In this document: positions 34,702-43,944 of the stretch, piece after piece
Layout: every line of letters begins with the position of its first letter
Position numbering within the stretch: the stretch's first letter is position 1
Assembly: GCF_042657065.1 (NCBI RefSeq)
Contig: NZ_JBHSNF010000002.1
Location: 1-64,000, forward strand
Direction: 5' to 3'
Length of the DNA: 64,000 nt
Source: Rhodanobacter ginsengisoli
Lineage (GTDB): Bacteria; Pseudomonadota; Gammaproteobacteria; Xanthomonadales; Rhodanobacteraceae
Notes under the pieces: generated by a model
The model's database searches: none
Seen by the model: the letters and a program-made list of their open reading frames with translations, nothing else
What the model was told of the DNA's origin: nothing
Made by a program: the position numbers and the translations under genes

Positions 34702-35355
34702 TCAGTAATCCAGATGTTCGCGATCCATGAACATGCGCGGGTCCGGCAGCAGCGACAGCGTGAAACTCAGCTGCACGGTGTCGGTGTCGCCCGCGATGGT
34801 CACGCTCTGGACCGGCTCCGGATGGCCCGGATGCAATTGGGGATGCCATACGTGTGCGGTGTAGCCGCCGGGAGCAAGATGGCCGAGCACCGCGGTGCCG
34901 TCACGGCTGGACATCGCGACGGCCGGTACCGCGGTTACGAACAGATAGGTGGCCATGTGGTCGTGGATGTTGCAGCCGACGGCGGCGATGCCAGCTTGGT
35001 CCAGGCTGAGTGCAGGCGAGCTTTCGCCCGGACGCAGCACGAACTCGAAGGTCTTGATGGCCGCGAACGAATAGACATGATGTCGCGTCCTGTCGCTGTT
35101 GCGGAACACCACCTTGTCACCGGGTCGCAGCACCTGCACGTACGGAATGAAGGTCTCATCGCGCTGGTCGATGATGTAGGTGGCGGGTGGCGCCGCGGAG
35201 GCGACAGCGGGGATGGCCGTATCCGGCGTCAACATGATTACCGCGTCGTTCACCGCGCGGCCATGGGCATCGCTGAAATGCACCACGACTTCCGCCGCAT
35301 CAGCGGACCCCGCGCTCCCCAGCAGTAGCGCGACAACCATGAACAAGCAGCGCAT
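34702..35355 (-). CDS. Periplasmic cupredoxin-like (methylamine-utilisation type) protein
   Basis: The 217-residue protein has a signal peptide (about 1-20) and a cupredoxin domain (about 60-145). The likely copper ligands are His92 or His93 in R-T-R-H-H-V-Y-S-F, Cys128, His131 and Met134 in G-C-N-I-H-D-H-M. This order fits a type-1 (blue) copper site. The C-terminal region (about 150-217) holds a beta-sandwich-like G-Y-T-A-H-V-W-H-P and no other metal motif. Such proteins are often labelled methylamine utilisation protein, but no mau genes are here. It is the first gene of the operon with the EAL protein and outer-membrane protein. Confidence 0.85.
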   Translation of the reverse strand: MRCLFMVVALLLGSAGSADAAEVVVHFSDAHGRAVNDAVIMLTPDTAIPAVASAAPPATYIIDQRDETFIPYVQVLRPGDKVVFRNSDRTRHHVYSFAAIKTFEFVLRPGESSPALSLDQAGIAAVGCNIHDHMATYLFVTAVPAVAMSSRDGTAVLGHLAPGGYTAHVWHPQLHPGHPEPVQSVTIAGDTDTVQLSFTLSLLPDPRMFMDREHLDY

Positions 35356-35517
35356 CGACGATTTCCCGGTTCCCCATGCGTAACCAGCCTAGCGCAGTTT
35401 GCCTGCTCGCCGAGCCGCCATCGCGCAACGGCCGCGCGCCGGGGCTCGCTCGGGATCCAAGTGCCGATCCCGTCGCGGCTTGCTACCCTCGCCGGATCGA
35501 CTGATCGCGAGGCAGGC

Positions 35518-36438
35518 ATGATCCCCCATGGCATCCACACCATCGACACCGGTTTCCTGCGGCCGCAGTTCGATGCGGCGTATCTGATCATCGAGGGCGG
35601 CCGTGCGGCCTTCGTCGACTGCGGCACCAACCATTCGGTGCCACGCATGCTGGCGGCGCTGGCGGCCAACGGCCTGGTCGCGGCCGAGGTGGACTGGCTG
35701 ATCCTCACCCATGTGCACCTGGATCATGCCGGCGGCGCCGGGGAACTGATGGCGCAGTTGCCGAATGCACGGCTGGTCGTGCATCCGCGCGGCGCGCGCC
35801 ACATGATCGACCCGTCGAAACTGTGGGCCGGTGCCAGCGCGGTCTACGGCGAGGCCGTGATGGAACGCGAGTACGGGCGGCTGCGGCCGATCCCGGCCGA
35901 GCGTGTGATCGAGGCGGCCGATGGCCATGTGGTGGATCTGGCAGGACGGCCGTTGCGCTGCATCGACACACCCGGCCACGCGAAACATCACAACGCGATC
36001 CATGACGCTCGCGCCAACGTCTGCTTCACCGGCGACGTGTTCGGCCTGTCGTATCGCGAGTTCGACACCGCCCGCGGCCCGTTCGTCCTGCCCACCACCT
36101 CGCCGGTGCAGTTCGACCCGGATGCGCTGCACGCCTCCATCGAGCGTCTGCTCGCGCTGCAACCCGAGGCGATGTACCTCACCCACTACGACCGCGTGGA
36201 TGACATCTACCGACTCGCCGCCGACCTGCACGAGCAGATCGACGCGATGGTGGCGCTGGCCCGCGAGGCCCATGGCCGCCCCGACTGTCACGCCGTGCTG
36301 GTCGAGGCGCTGACCACTCTGTATGCCGATCGGGCGCAGGCGCATGGCTGGACGCAGGGGCGCGACGCGCTGGATGCCCTGCTGCACATGGACATCGAGC
36401 TGAATGCACAGGGGCTCGAAGTCTGGCTGGATCGCTGA
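35518..36438 (+). CDS. Metallo-beta-lactamase-fold hydrolase
   Basis: The 306-residue protein carries T-H-V-H-L-D-H (64-70) for the di-metal site, with later D-T-P-G-H-A-K-H and F-T-G-D-V-F-G and L-T-H-Y-D, the usual order of motifs for MBL-fold enzymes. It has no signal peptide. Family members include glyoxalase II, lactonases and sulfatase-like hydrolases; this one has an extended C-terminal helical part (about 230-306), so I leave the substrate open. The ATG at 35518 follows GAGGCA. It is divergent from the cupredoxin gene (162 bases between the two starts) and converges on csaA. Confidence 0.87.
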   Translation: MIPHGIHTIDTGFLRPQFDAAYLIIEGGRAAFVDCGTNHSVPRMLAALAANGLVAAEVDWLILTHVHLDHAGGAGELMAQLPNARLVVHPRGARHMIDPSKLWAGASAVYGEAVMEREYGRLRPIPAERVIEAADGHVVDLAGRPLRCIDTPGHAKHHNAIHDARANVCFTGDVFGLSYREFDTARGPFVLPTTSPVQFDPDALHASIERLLALQPEAMYLTHYDRVDDIYRLAADLHEQIDAMVALAREAHGRPDCHAVLVEALTTLYADRAQAHGWTQGRDALDALLHMDIELNAQGLEVWLDR

Positions 36439-36474
36439 AAAGTGGCTTGGCGGCCGGACCGGCCGGGTACCGGC

Positions 36475-36822
36475 TCAGGCCAGCCGGGTACCGTTGGGCA
36501 CCGGCCGCTCGATCGCGGTAAGCACCACGCCGTCGTCGGTGGGAAAGCCGGTCAGCAGGAACTGCGAACGAAACGGGCCGATCTGCTTTTCCGGGAAGTT
36601 GATCACGCCCACGACCTGCCGCCCCAGCAGGTCGTCGGCGCTGTACAGCGCGGCGATCTGCGCACTGGTCTTCCTTTCGCCGTAAGCACCGAAATCGACC
36701 CAGACCTTCCAAGCCGGCTTGCGCGCCTCCGGGAACGGTTCCACCCGGGTGACCGTACCGGCCACGATCAACACTTTCTCGAAATCGGCCCAGCTGATGG
36801 GTGCAGGTGTTGTCTCGCTCAT
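36475..36822 (-). CDS. csaA: tRNA-binding/chaperone protein CsaA
   Basis: The 115-residue protein is a single EMAP/TRBP111-like OB-fold: I-V-A-G-T-V-T-R-V-E-P-F-P-E-A-R-K-P-A-W near residue 20, Q-V-V-G-V-I-N-F-P and K-Q-I-G-P-F-R-S-Q-F near the C terminus. CsaA proteins bind tRNA as dimers and have been linked to protein export in Bacillus. Length matches (110-115). The start at 36822 overlaps the stop of the upstream flavoprotein gene (ATGA), so they are translationally coupled. Confidence 0.92.
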   Translation of the reverse strand: MSETTPAPISWADFEKVLIVAGTVTRVEPFPEARKPAWKVWVDFGAYGERKTSAQIAALYSADDLLGRQVVGVINFPEKQIGPFRSQFLLTGFPTDDGVVLTAIERPVPNGTRLA

Positions 36823-38108
36823 CCTTCCAGCCTCGTCTTCAGCCAGTCCCGGCCCTGCTGCCACCAGTAGGTGGCCTGGGCGCCCAGATATCCCGCGGGA
36901 CGGTGCGTGCTGCTCAAGCCGTAGTCGGCGAATTGCTTCCAGCGATCGTCGCCGTCGGCGATCGCCGCGGCCAGCAACTCGCCGGCGGCGCAGGTGGGTG
37001 CCAGACCGTGACCACCGAATGCCTGCGCCCACCACAGGCCGTTGTCGCTGCCGCCGATCTGCGGCATCTGGTGGCGCCCATAGCTCATCAGGCCGGACCA
37101 TGCATGGTCGACCTTCACGCCCTGCAATTGCGGGAAGACACGCAGCAGGTCTTTCGTCAGCAGCCGCTGCACGCCATGCGCCGAGCGGTTGCGTATCGAA
37201 ATGCGGCCTCCCCACAACAAGCGGGTATCCGGCAGGGCGCGGTAGTAGTCGAACGCGAAACGGCTGTCGTAGACCGCGGCGCGGGTGTGCAGGCAATCAT
37301 CCAGCCGCGCGCCCAGCGGCTCGGTCACCATCACGTAGGTGGCGATCGGCAGGATCGCGCGATCGATCGATTTCTGCAGGCCGGCGAGATAGCCGCCGCA
37401 GGCCAGCACGACCTGATCGGCCAGCAGTTCGCCCTGCGCCGTGCGCAGACGCCACTGCAGGCCCTCGCGAACGAGGCTGTGCACCCGACTCTGCTCGTGG
37501 ATGCGCACGCCCTGCTTCGCCGCCGCCGCGGCGAGGCCGATCGCGTAGTTGAGCGGGTGCAGGTGCAGCGCGGCGCGCTCGAACAAACCGTCGTGATAGC
37601 GTTCGGTTCGGATGCAGTCGCGCAGTTCGGCTTCGGACATCCATTGCCATTGCACGCCATAGTGCTCGGCCAGCAGCTGCTGACGCTGGCGCAACACCGC
37701 CGGATCGCGGAACCAGTTGGCCCAGATCACGCCCTGATCCACCGCATCGCAGTCGATCGCGTAGTCGGCGACGCGCTGCCGGATGCGCCCGACCGCTTCG
37801 GTGGTGAGCTTGAACAATGCCCGCGCCCGCGCTTCGCCGAGCTGATCGAGCAGCGACTGCTCGCCCAGCGAATAGCCGGCGAACACGAAGCCGCCATTGC
37901 GCCCGGAGGCGCCGAAACCGATCTGCTCGCTCTCCAGCAACACCACGTCGCGCACCCCGCGCTCGGCCAGCCCGAGTGCGGTGTTCAGGCCCGCATAGCC
38001 GCCGCCGATGACGACAACCCGCGCGTGCGCACTGCCCTGAAGCGGCGTATAGGCAGCGTATGGCGTCGCCGTGGCGCGATAGTAGGAGGCGGCGGCCGAC
38101 GGTCTCAT
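36819..38108 (-). CDS. FAD-dependent oxidoreductase (DAO family, PuuB-like)
   Basis: The 429-residue protein has V-V-V-I-G-G-G-Y-A-G-L-N-T-A near residue 31, E-S-E-Q-I-G-F-G-A-S-G-R-N-G-G-F, and W-A-Q-A-F-G-G-H-G-L-A-P-T in the C-terminal FAD-binding part. The G-A-S-G-R-N-G-G-F segment is typical of gamma-glutamylputrescine oxidase and related amine/amino-acid oxidases. It has no export signal. The start at 38108 is the first Met that gives family length. It is coupled to csaA. No puu genes are nearby, so the amine substrate is unknown. Confidence 0.87.
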   Translation of the reverse strand: MRPSAAASYYRATATPYAAYTPLQGSAHARVVVIGGGYAGLNTALGLAERGVRDVVLLESEQIGFGASGRNGGFVFAGYSLGEQSLLDQLGEARARALFKLTTEAVGRIRQRVADYAIDCDAVDQGVIWANWFRDPAVLRQRQQLLAEHYGVQWQWMSEAELRDCIRTERYHDGLFERAALHLHPLNYAIGLAAAAAKQGVRIHEQSRVHSLVREGLQWRLRTAQGELLADQVVLACGGYLAGLQKSIDRAILPIATYVMVTEPLGARLDDCLHTRAAVYDSRFAFDYYRALPDTRLLWGGRISIRNRSAHGVQRLLTKDLLRVFPQLQGVKVDHAWSGLMSYGRHQMPQIGGSDNGLWWAQAFGGHGLAPTCAAGELLAAAIADGDDRWKQFADYGLSSTHRPAGYLGAQATYWWQQGRDWLKTRLEG

Positions 38109-38226
38109 GCGCGGCGGGTCGTCCGCGCCGAGGCGGGGCGCCGGACCGGCGTGCCGGCCAGACGGCACCGTCGGCGCGCGAGCGATGCGCGTGACTCATC
38201 ATGCGCCCACGCGAGCGACGGCTGCC

Positions 38227-39111
38227 TCACAGCTGGTCGAGAAATGCGCGCACGGTGGGCGCCAGCTTCGGATCCTGCATCGCCATGTGCATGGTGGCGC
38301 GCACCAGGCCCGCCTTGTTGCCGCAGTCGAAGCGGATGCCTTCGAAACGATAGGCCAGCACCTTGCCCTGCTCCTTCAGCAAGGCCTCGATCGCATCGGT
38401 GAGCTGGATCTCGCCGCCGGCTCCCGGCGTGGTCCGCTCGAGCAACTCGAAGATCCGACCGGGCAATACGTAGCGACCGACCACGGCCAGGTTCGAGGGC
38501 GCATCGGCCGGCCGGGGCTTCTCGACCATGTAGCGGATCAGCGCGCTGCGCTCGTCGATGGGCGTGGCATCGACGATGCCGTACTTGTCGGTATCGCCGG
38601 GCGGCACTTCTTCCACCGCGATCACCCCGGCCTGCTGTGCCTCGGCCAGCTCGGCCATCTGCCGCAGTGCGCCCTTGCCGCTGCCGATCGCACCGTTCCA
38701 GATCAGGTCATCCGGCAACACCACGCCGAACGGCTCGTCGCCGACGACGGGCCTGGCGCAGAGCACGGCGTGACCGAGGCCGAGCGCCTCGGGCTGGGTC
38801 ACGAAGATCGCCCGCACATGCCGTGGCAAGGTGCCCTGTACCAGCGCCAGCAGTTCGTCCTTGCCCTTTTCGTGCAACTTCGCCTCGAGCTCGTAGGCCT
38901 TGTCGAAGTAATCGGCGATGGCATGCTTGTAGCGATTGGTGACGAAGATCAGGGTGTCGGCGCCGGCATCGACGGCCTCGTCGACGGCATACTGGATCAG
39001 CGGCTTGTCGAGTACCGGCAGCATCTCCTTGGCGACCACTTTCGTCGCCGGCAGAAAACGCGTACCGAGTCCGGCGACGGGGAAAACGACCTTGCGCAGC
39101 GGTTTGCTCAC
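38227..39111 (-). CDS. galU: UTP-glucose-1-phosphate uridylyltransferase
   Basis: The 294-residue protein has the nucleotidyltransferase motif V-F-P-V-A-G-L-G-T-R-F-L-P-A-T-K near residue 9, and K-E-M-L-P-V-L-D-K-P, V-E-K-P and G-G-E-I-Q-L-T-D-A, all diagnostic of bacterial GalU. It makes UDP-glucose for LPS and glycan synthesis. Length fits (E. coli 302). Its start overlaps the WbpM-like gene's stop (ATGA), so the two are translationally coupled in an envelope-glycan operon. Confidence 0.96.
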   Translation of the reverse strand: MSKPLRKVVFPVAGLGTRFLPATKVVAKEMLPVLDKPLIQYAVDEAVDAGADTLIFVTNRYKHAIADYFDKAYELEAKLHEKGKDELLALVQGTLPRHVRAIFVTQPEALGLGHAVLCARPVVGDEPFGVVLPDDLIWNGAIGSGKGALRQMAELAEAQQAGVIAVEEVPPGDTDKYGIVDATPIDERSALIRYMVEKPRPADAPSNLAVVGRYVLPGRIFELLERTTPGAGGEIQLTDAIEALLKEQGKVLAYRFEGIRFDCGNKAGLVRATMHMAMQDPKLAPTVRAFLDQL

Positions 39112-41006
39112 TCACTGATCTCCGGGGTGGCACGATGGATCGAAACGACGTTGTCCGGCTGTGCCGCTTCGCTCCAGCGGAACGAAGGCAGCAGGCTGGA
39201 CACGCAACGGCGGAGTTCTTCCTCGTTGAAAACGGCAACGGCCTCGCTCGCCTTGTTCAGCTGTGCCTGCAGCAACTCCCACGACACTTCGCGGTGTTGC
39301 GCCAGGAATATCTTGGCATGGCGGGTGGCGCTGTAGTTCTCCAGCGGATGGAACAATTCCTCGAACAACTTTTCGCCGGGGCGCAGGCCGGTATACACGA
39401 TCGGGATTTCGCTGCCCGGCTTCTTGCCCGCCAGACGGATCATCTGCTCGGCCAGATCACGGATCTTCACCGGCTCGCCCATGTCCAGGGCAAATATCTC
39501 GCCACCCTTGCCGAGGCTCGCCGTCTGCAGGATCAACTGGCAGGCCTCGGGAATCGTCATGAAATAGCGGGATATCTCCGGGTGCGTCACGGTGACCGGA
39601 CCGCCGTCGCGGATCTGTCGACGGAACAGCGGAACCACCGAGCCCGCCGAATCCAGCACGTTGCCGAAACGCACCGTCATGAAGCGGGTGTCGGCATGCG
39701 CGTTGAGGTTCTGGCAGTAGATTTCGGCAATGCGCTTGCAGGCACCCATCACGCTGGTCGGATTGACGGCCTTGTCGGTCGAAATCAGGACGAAGCATTC
39801 GACCCCGACCAGGCGTGCGGCATCGGCGACCGTGCAGGTGGACAGCACGTTGTTGGCAAATGCCGTGCGCAGTTGTCCCTGCAACATCGGCACGTGCTTG
39901 TAGGCCGCCGCATGGAACACCACTTGTGGCCTGGCTTCCGCAAAGGCCTTCTGCATCGCGGCCCGGTCGCCGCAGCTGGCCAGGATGCCTTCGAGAATCA
40001 ACTCAGGAAAATCCGCGCGCAGTTCCTGCGTGATCCGGTACAGGTTGTATTCGCTCTGCTCGACCACGGTGAGCGACTGCGCACCGAGCCGAGCCACCTG
40101 CCGGCACAGTTCCGAACCGATCGAGCCACCACCCCCGGTCACCAGCACGCGACGCGCACTGAGCGTTTCCCGGATGGCGGTCCAGTCCAGCTCCACCGCG
40201 TCGCGGCCGAGCAAGTCCTCGATCGCCACTTCCTTGATCTGGTTGAACTGGGCCCGGCCGGCTACGACATCCTCCAGCCGCGGTACCGTCCGGTAAGGCA
40301 GATCGGTCGAGTCGCAGAGCGCGACCACGCGCCGCATCTCGGCGGTCGAAACCCCAGGCAGGGCGATCAGCAACATGTCGACCGCTGCCTCGCGCGCCAC
40401 CATCGGCAACTGATCGAAACGACCCAGCACCGGATGATTGTTGATGCTCGCGCCGCGCAGGCTGGGCTTGTCGTCGACGAAACCGACCACGGCATAACGG
40501 TTGTCACGACGGAGATCGCGTGCAAGCACTTCGCCCGCGCGATCCGCGCCCACGATGAGGACGCGTTTCACGGTCTGGTTGTGCAACAGATCGTTGCGGC
40601 TGTCCTTCCAGTACCGGTAAGCCAGTCGCGGCGCCCCCAGCAGCACCGCCAGCAGGCCCGGATACAGCAGCAGCACCGAACGCGGCACGCCCGCGAGGCG
40701 GTTGTACAGGAACAGCGACAGGCCGATGAACAGCGCACCGATCACCGCGGCACGGACAATGTTCCACAGGTCCGGCAAGCTGGCAAAACGCCAGACGCTC
40801 TTGTACAGCCCGGTCCAGCGGAAGATCAGCCCCTGCACCAGCAAGACGGTCGGAAATTCCAGCGGCAGGAAGCTGACGATCTCGTCGGGCCGCAGCGCAT
40901 AGCGCAGCAGCTTCGCAAGCCACCAGGCCAGCGCGGTCACCAGCAGGTCGTGAAGCACGACGGCGACACGCGGATGAATGAAACCGACGAGCTTACGCAG
41001 GGACAT
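39108..41006 (-). CDS. Membrane-anchored nucleotide-sugar 4,6-dehydratase (WbpM/CapD/FlaA1-like)
   Basis: The 632-residue protein has four N-terminal hydrophobic helices (about 15-135), a flexible CoA-binding-like Rossmann domain (about 145-255), then the dehydratase domain with T-G-G-G-G-S-I-G-S-E-L (291-301), and S-T-D-K-A-V-N-P-T-S-V-M-G-A-C-K-R, the S-M-K catalytic set that WbpM-type enzymes carry in place of Tyr. It converts UDP-GlcNAc to the 4-keto-6-deoxy sugar for O-antigen or other glycan sugars such as QuiNAc/FucNAc. It is coupled to galU and overlaps the WecA-like gene by 14 bases. Confidence 0.92.
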   Translation of the reverse strand: MSLRKLVGFIHPRVAVVLHDLLVTALAWWLAKLLRYALRPDEIVSFLPLEFPTVLLVQGLIFRWTGLYKSVWRFASLPDLWNIVRAAVIGALFIGLSLFLYNRLAGVPRSVLLLYPGLLAVLLGAPRLAYRYWKDSRNDLLHNQTVKRVLIVGADRAGEVLARDLRRDNRYAVVGFVDDKPSLRGASINNHPVLGRFDQLPMVAREAAVDMLLIALPGVSTAEMRRVVALCDSTDLPYRTVPRLEDVVAGRAQFNQIKEVAIEDLLGRDAVELDWTAIRETLSARRVLVTGGGGSIGSELCRQVARLGAQSLTVVEQSEYNLYRITQELRADFPELILEGILASCGDRAAMQKAFAEARPQVVFHAAAYKHVPMLQGQLRTAFANNVLSTCTVADAARLVGVECFVLISTDKAVNPTSVMGACKRIAEIYCQNLNAHADTRFMTVRFGNVLDSAGSVVPLFRRQIRDGGPVTVTHPEISRYFMTIPEACQLILQTASLGKGGEIFALDMGEPVKIRDLAEQMIRLAGKKPGSEIPIVYTGLRPGEKLFEELFHPLENYSATRHAKIFLAQHREVSWELLQAQLNKASEAVAVFNEEELRRCVSSLLPSFRWSEAAQPDNVVSIHRATPEISE

Positions 41007-42021
41007 GGGAAACCTTGGACGGGTGGCGGCGCAGACAGCGACGTTTCAGCGCCAGCCATGCGGCTGTCGCTGCCAGATAGACGATCATGGTAATCGGCAG
41101 CGCCATTCGAGGATGACTCCAGGCCAACCAGGCCAGTGGCGCCGCAACCAGCAGATTCCAGCCAAGGTAAGCCGCATCCGCCTGTGCATGTGTTGCGCCA
41201 CGACGCACCAGCCATTGGTACAGATGTTCGCGGTGCGCAGTGTACCAGCGGCGACCGCGCCAGATACGCGTCAGCAGGGTCAGGCTGCCATCCACCGCGA
41301 ATGCCGATGACAGGATCATCGCTGGCCACAGGAGCGCATGATCCGCACGCCACAGCATCGCGCTGAGCCCGAAAATCAGCAGGCCGAGGCTGCCGCTGCC
41401 GACATCGCCCATGAAGATGCTCGCAGGCGGCCGGTTGTAGTACCAGAAGCCCAGCGCTGCAGCGGCCAGGGTCGCGGCCGCCAGCGCCAGCGCCGACTGC
41501 CCTCCCGCCCATGCCAGCAGGGCCAGACCCGTTCCGACAAAAATGGCCTGTTGCGCCAGCAGGCCATCGATGCCGTCCATGAAGTTGTGCAGGTTGATGC
41601 TCCAGACTCCCCCCAGCAGCAAGAGTGGCCACCACCACCACGACAATCCGTTCACCAGCAGACTGGCTGAAAACGCGCCTACTGCCACCCATTGGGTCGC
41701 CAGCCGCGGCAACACGGGCAGTGAACGGTGATCGTCCCACCAGCCCGCCACAGCGACCAGCAGCAGCGCGATCCAGAGCCCGGCGATCACCCGGATCGGC
41801 CATGCTTGCGGTCCGCTGTACAGGGCGCCGGGCAGACAGATCAGCAGCGCCAGCACGATGCCGATGCCGCCGCCGCGCGGAGTCGGCAGATGATGCGAGC
41901 GACGCTGGCCGGGCTGATCGAGCATACCGCGCCGATACGCATAGGCGATCGCCCCGCGCACCAGCAACAACGTGATCAACAAACTCGTCGGCAACCATCC
42001 CATGGTCATGTCCATACTCAT
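40993..42021 (-). CDS. Glycosyl-1-phosphate transferase of the MraY/WecA family
   Basis: The protein of about 342 residues is a polytopic membrane enzyme (10-11 helices) with H-H-L-P-T-P-R-G-G-G (substrate loop), W-W-D-D-H-R-S-L-P, the Asp-rich N-L-H-N-F-M-D-G-I-D-G-L and S-I-F-M-G-D-V-G-S. These match WecA/WbpL-type transferases that add a sugar-1-phosphate to undecaprenyl phosphate to begin O-antigen or other glycans. The start is uncertain: ATG codons at 42021, 42015, 42009 and 42003 are close; the first is 2 bases from the lapB stop. Its partner is the WbpM-like dehydratase, as in wbpL-wbpM. Confidence 0.9.
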   Translation of the reverse strand: MSMDMTMGWLPTSLLITLLLVRGAIAYAYRRGMLDQPGQRRSHHLPTPRGGGIGIVLALLICLPGALYSGPQAWPIRVIAGLWIALLLVAVAGWWDDHRSLPVLPRLATQWVAVGAFSASLLVNGLSWWWWPLLLLGGVWSINLHNFMDGIDGLLAQQAIFVGTGLALLAWAGGQSALALAAATLAAAALGFWYYNRPPASIFMGDVGSGSLGLLIFGLSAMLWRADHALLWPAMILSSAFAVDGSLTLLTRIWRGRRWYTAHREHLYQWLVRRGATHAQADAAYLGWNLLVAAPLAWLAWSHPRMALPITMIVYLAATAAWLALKRRCLRRHPSKVSHVPA

Positions 42022-42022
42022 G

Positions 42023-43195
42023 TCATTCGCTGGCGACGCCGTGAATCGGCCGGATCGTGCTCCAGCTCTTGCAACTGGGGCATTGCCAATGGTGCGCCTT
42101 GGCACCGAAACCGCAGCGGCTGCAGCGATACATCGCCTGGCCCTCGAGCAGCTTCCTGGTCAGATCGCGCAGGATGAAGAAGTTTTCGCGAGCCTCGCCC
42201 TCGATCTTGTCCATGGTCGCGTCGATCAGTGCCATCAGACCGCGCACGGACGGCCGTTGCCGCAACTGCTGGGTCAGAAAATCGATCGCCGCCCGCTCGC
42301 CATCGCGCTGCCGATAGAGATGGGTCAGTGCCAGCACCGGTGACACGCCGTGGTAACGACCCAGCATGTCGCGCAGGAAGGCTTCGGCGCGTTCCATCTG
42401 CTGCGAACGCGCATAACTGTTCAGCAACGGCGGCAGGATATCCGGGGTAAAGGCGCTGTCTGCATTGATCGCCGCCTCATAGGCATCCACCGCCTCCGCA
42501 TGCTGGTCATCCTCGGAGTGGAGCCGGCCGGTCAGCATGAACGCGCGCACGCAGTCGGGCTGACACTCGAATGCCTGCTGCAGGTAGTTCCGCGCCTCGG
42601 CGCGGGCGCCATGCTGACGCGAGCGGTCGGCGAGCTCGCAATAGAACTGCGCAATCATCGGCGCCTCGTCCTCGCCCGTCATCACCTCGAGGCGGCGGGC
42701 GTGTTCGATGGCCTTGTGCCAGTCGCGCTCGTGCTGATAGATCGCGATCAGATGGCGCAACGCCGAAGGAGCATGCGCATCCATCGCCACCAGGTCGGAG
42801 AACAGCGCCTCGGCGCGGTCCAGCAGGCCCGCACGCATGTAGTCCTCACCCAGTTCCAGCAAGGCGACCGTCTTCATCGCATCGGACAAGCCGGGGCGCG
42901 ACACGAGGTGCTGATGCAGCCGGATCGCCCGGTCCACCTCACCACGACGGCGAAACAGGTTGCCCAGCGCCAGGTGCGTCTCGACCGTGTCGCGGTTGTA
43001 TTCGGCCAGCTTGAGGAATACCTCGATGGCCTTGTCCTGCTCTTCGTTGAGCAGGTAATTCAGACCGCGAAAGTAATCCGAGGACAGCTCACTGACTTCG
43101 GCACCGGAACGCCGCGCGCCGATCTGGCGGGAGGCCCACCATCCAAGTGCAAACGCAACGGGTACCAGCGTAGCCAGTACATACAGAGGGTTCAT
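42023..43195 (-). CDS. lapB: LPS assembly protein LapB (YciM)
   Basis: The 390-residue protein starts with a TM anchor (about 4-20: L-Y-V-L-A-T-L-V-P-V-A-F-A-L-G), then about seven TPR repeats (Y-F-R-G-L-N-Y-L-L-N-E-E-Q-D-K-A-I and the like), and ends with a rubredoxin-type zinc domain Y-R-C-S-R-C-G-F and C-P-S-C-K-S-W. LapB links LPS synthesis to LpxC degradation by FtsH. Length matches E. coli (389). It overlaps lapA by 4 bases (ATGA). Confidence 0.95.
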   Translation of the reverse strand: MNPLYVLATLVPVAFALGWWASRQIGARRSGAEVSELSSDYFRGLNYLLNEEQDKAIEVFLKLAEYNRDTVETHLALGNLFRRRGEVDRAIRLHQHLVSRPGLSDAMKTVALLELGEDYMRAGLLDRAEALFSDLVAMDAHAPSALRHLIAIYQHERDWHKAIEHARRLEVMTGEDEAPMIAQFYCELADRSRQHGARAEARNYLQQAFECQPDCVRAFMLTGRLHSEDDQHAEAVDAYEAAINADSAFTPDILPPLLNSYARSQQMERAEAFLRDMLGRYHGVSPVLALTHLYRQRDGERAAIDFLTQQLRQRPSVRGLMALIDATMDKIEGEARENFFILRDLTRKLLEGQAMYRCSRCGFGAKAHHWQCPSCKSWSTIRPIHGVASE

Positions 43196-43449
43196 GGATT
43201 GGCCGGCAGCTTCTTGTCCGTACGCGGTTGCCGGCGGCGCTCACGACGGTGGCGCGAGCTGAGGCCCAGCCATGCGGTGAGTCCGCCAAGCAGCCAGCCG
43301 AGCACCACCGCGCAAAGCAGGGCCGCCCCCTTGGGCAATTGCACGCTGACCAGGCCGAGGTCGTAGCGGACCATATCGGCGTTGAGCGCACCCAGCACGA
43401 CGCCGGCGGCAATGAAAATGACCAGGATGATGATGGCAAGCAGGCGCAT
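43192..43449 (-). CDS. lapA: LPS assembly protein LapA domain protein (YciS)
   Basis: The 85-residue protein has two TM helices (about 3-25 and 41-62) with N-A-D-M-V-R-Y-D-L and the L-L-C-A-V-V-L-G-W-L-L-G-G segment, matching YciS/LapA, which pairs with LapB. The short basic tail (about 66-85) is R/K-rich. It lies immediately upstream of lapB. Confidence 0.9.
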   Translation of the reverse strand: MRLLAIIILVIFIAAGVVLGALNADMVRYDLGLVSVQLPKGAALLCAVVLGWLLGGLTAWLGLSSRHRRERRRQPRTDKKLPANP

Positions 43450-43555
43450 GACGCGACTTTACCCGATTGATCGCGACAGTCACAGACACGTGCACGGGTT
43501 GGCGAACGATCCTCGGGAGAGTGCTTCGTCTCGGAACCTGCCGGGGACTCCGGGC

Positions 43556-43592
43556 AAAAAGAAGGCAGGATCGACTTGCGTCGCCTGCCTTC
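43556..43592 (-). terminator. Rho-independent terminator after ihfB
   Basis: The stem GAAGGCAGG/CCTGCCTTC (43561-43592) is followed on the minus strand by TTTTTG. It lies 25 bases after the ihfB stop codon. Transcription into lapA would then need its own promoter or read-through. Confidence 0.8.
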
Positions 43593-43616
43593 GAACAGCT
43601 CTGCATCGTTACCGGA

Positions 43617-43916
43617 TCAACCGGCCTTCTGCTCCAGATCAAGATCCACGCGTTCGCGCAATTCCTTGCCTGGCTTGAAATGCGGAACGTGCTTGCCGGG
43701 CAGTGCCACGGCTTCGCCCGTCTTGGGATTACGGCCCATGCGCGGTGGTCGGTAATGCAGCGCGAAGCTGCCGAAACCACGCACCTCGATACGCTCGCCA
43801 TGAGCCAGTGCGTGGCTCATTTGCTCGATCACGCTCTTGACGGCCATCTCGACGTCCGCAAACGCAAGATGGGTCTGGCGCCTGGCCAGCGCTTCGATCA
43901 ATTCGGATTTGGTCAT
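43617..43916 (-). CDS. ihfB: Integration host factor subunit beta
   Basis: The 99-residue protein has the HU/IHF fold: M-T-K-S-E-L-I-E-A-L-A near the start, G-E-R-I-E-V-R-G-F-G-S-F and the R-N-P-K-T-G-E arm that inserts into the DNA minor groove. IHF-beta pairs with IHF-alpha to bend DNA strongly. It lies downstream of rpsA, the same order as in Escherichia and Pseudomonas. Confidence 0.96.
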   Translation of the reverse strand: MTKSELIEALARRQTHLAFADVEMAVKSVIEQMSHALAHGERIEVRGFGSFALHYRPPRMGRNPKTGEAVALPGKHVPHFKPGKELRERVDLDLEQKAG

Positions 43917-43944
43917 GGGACCCCAATGTCCGTGACGTTAAACG

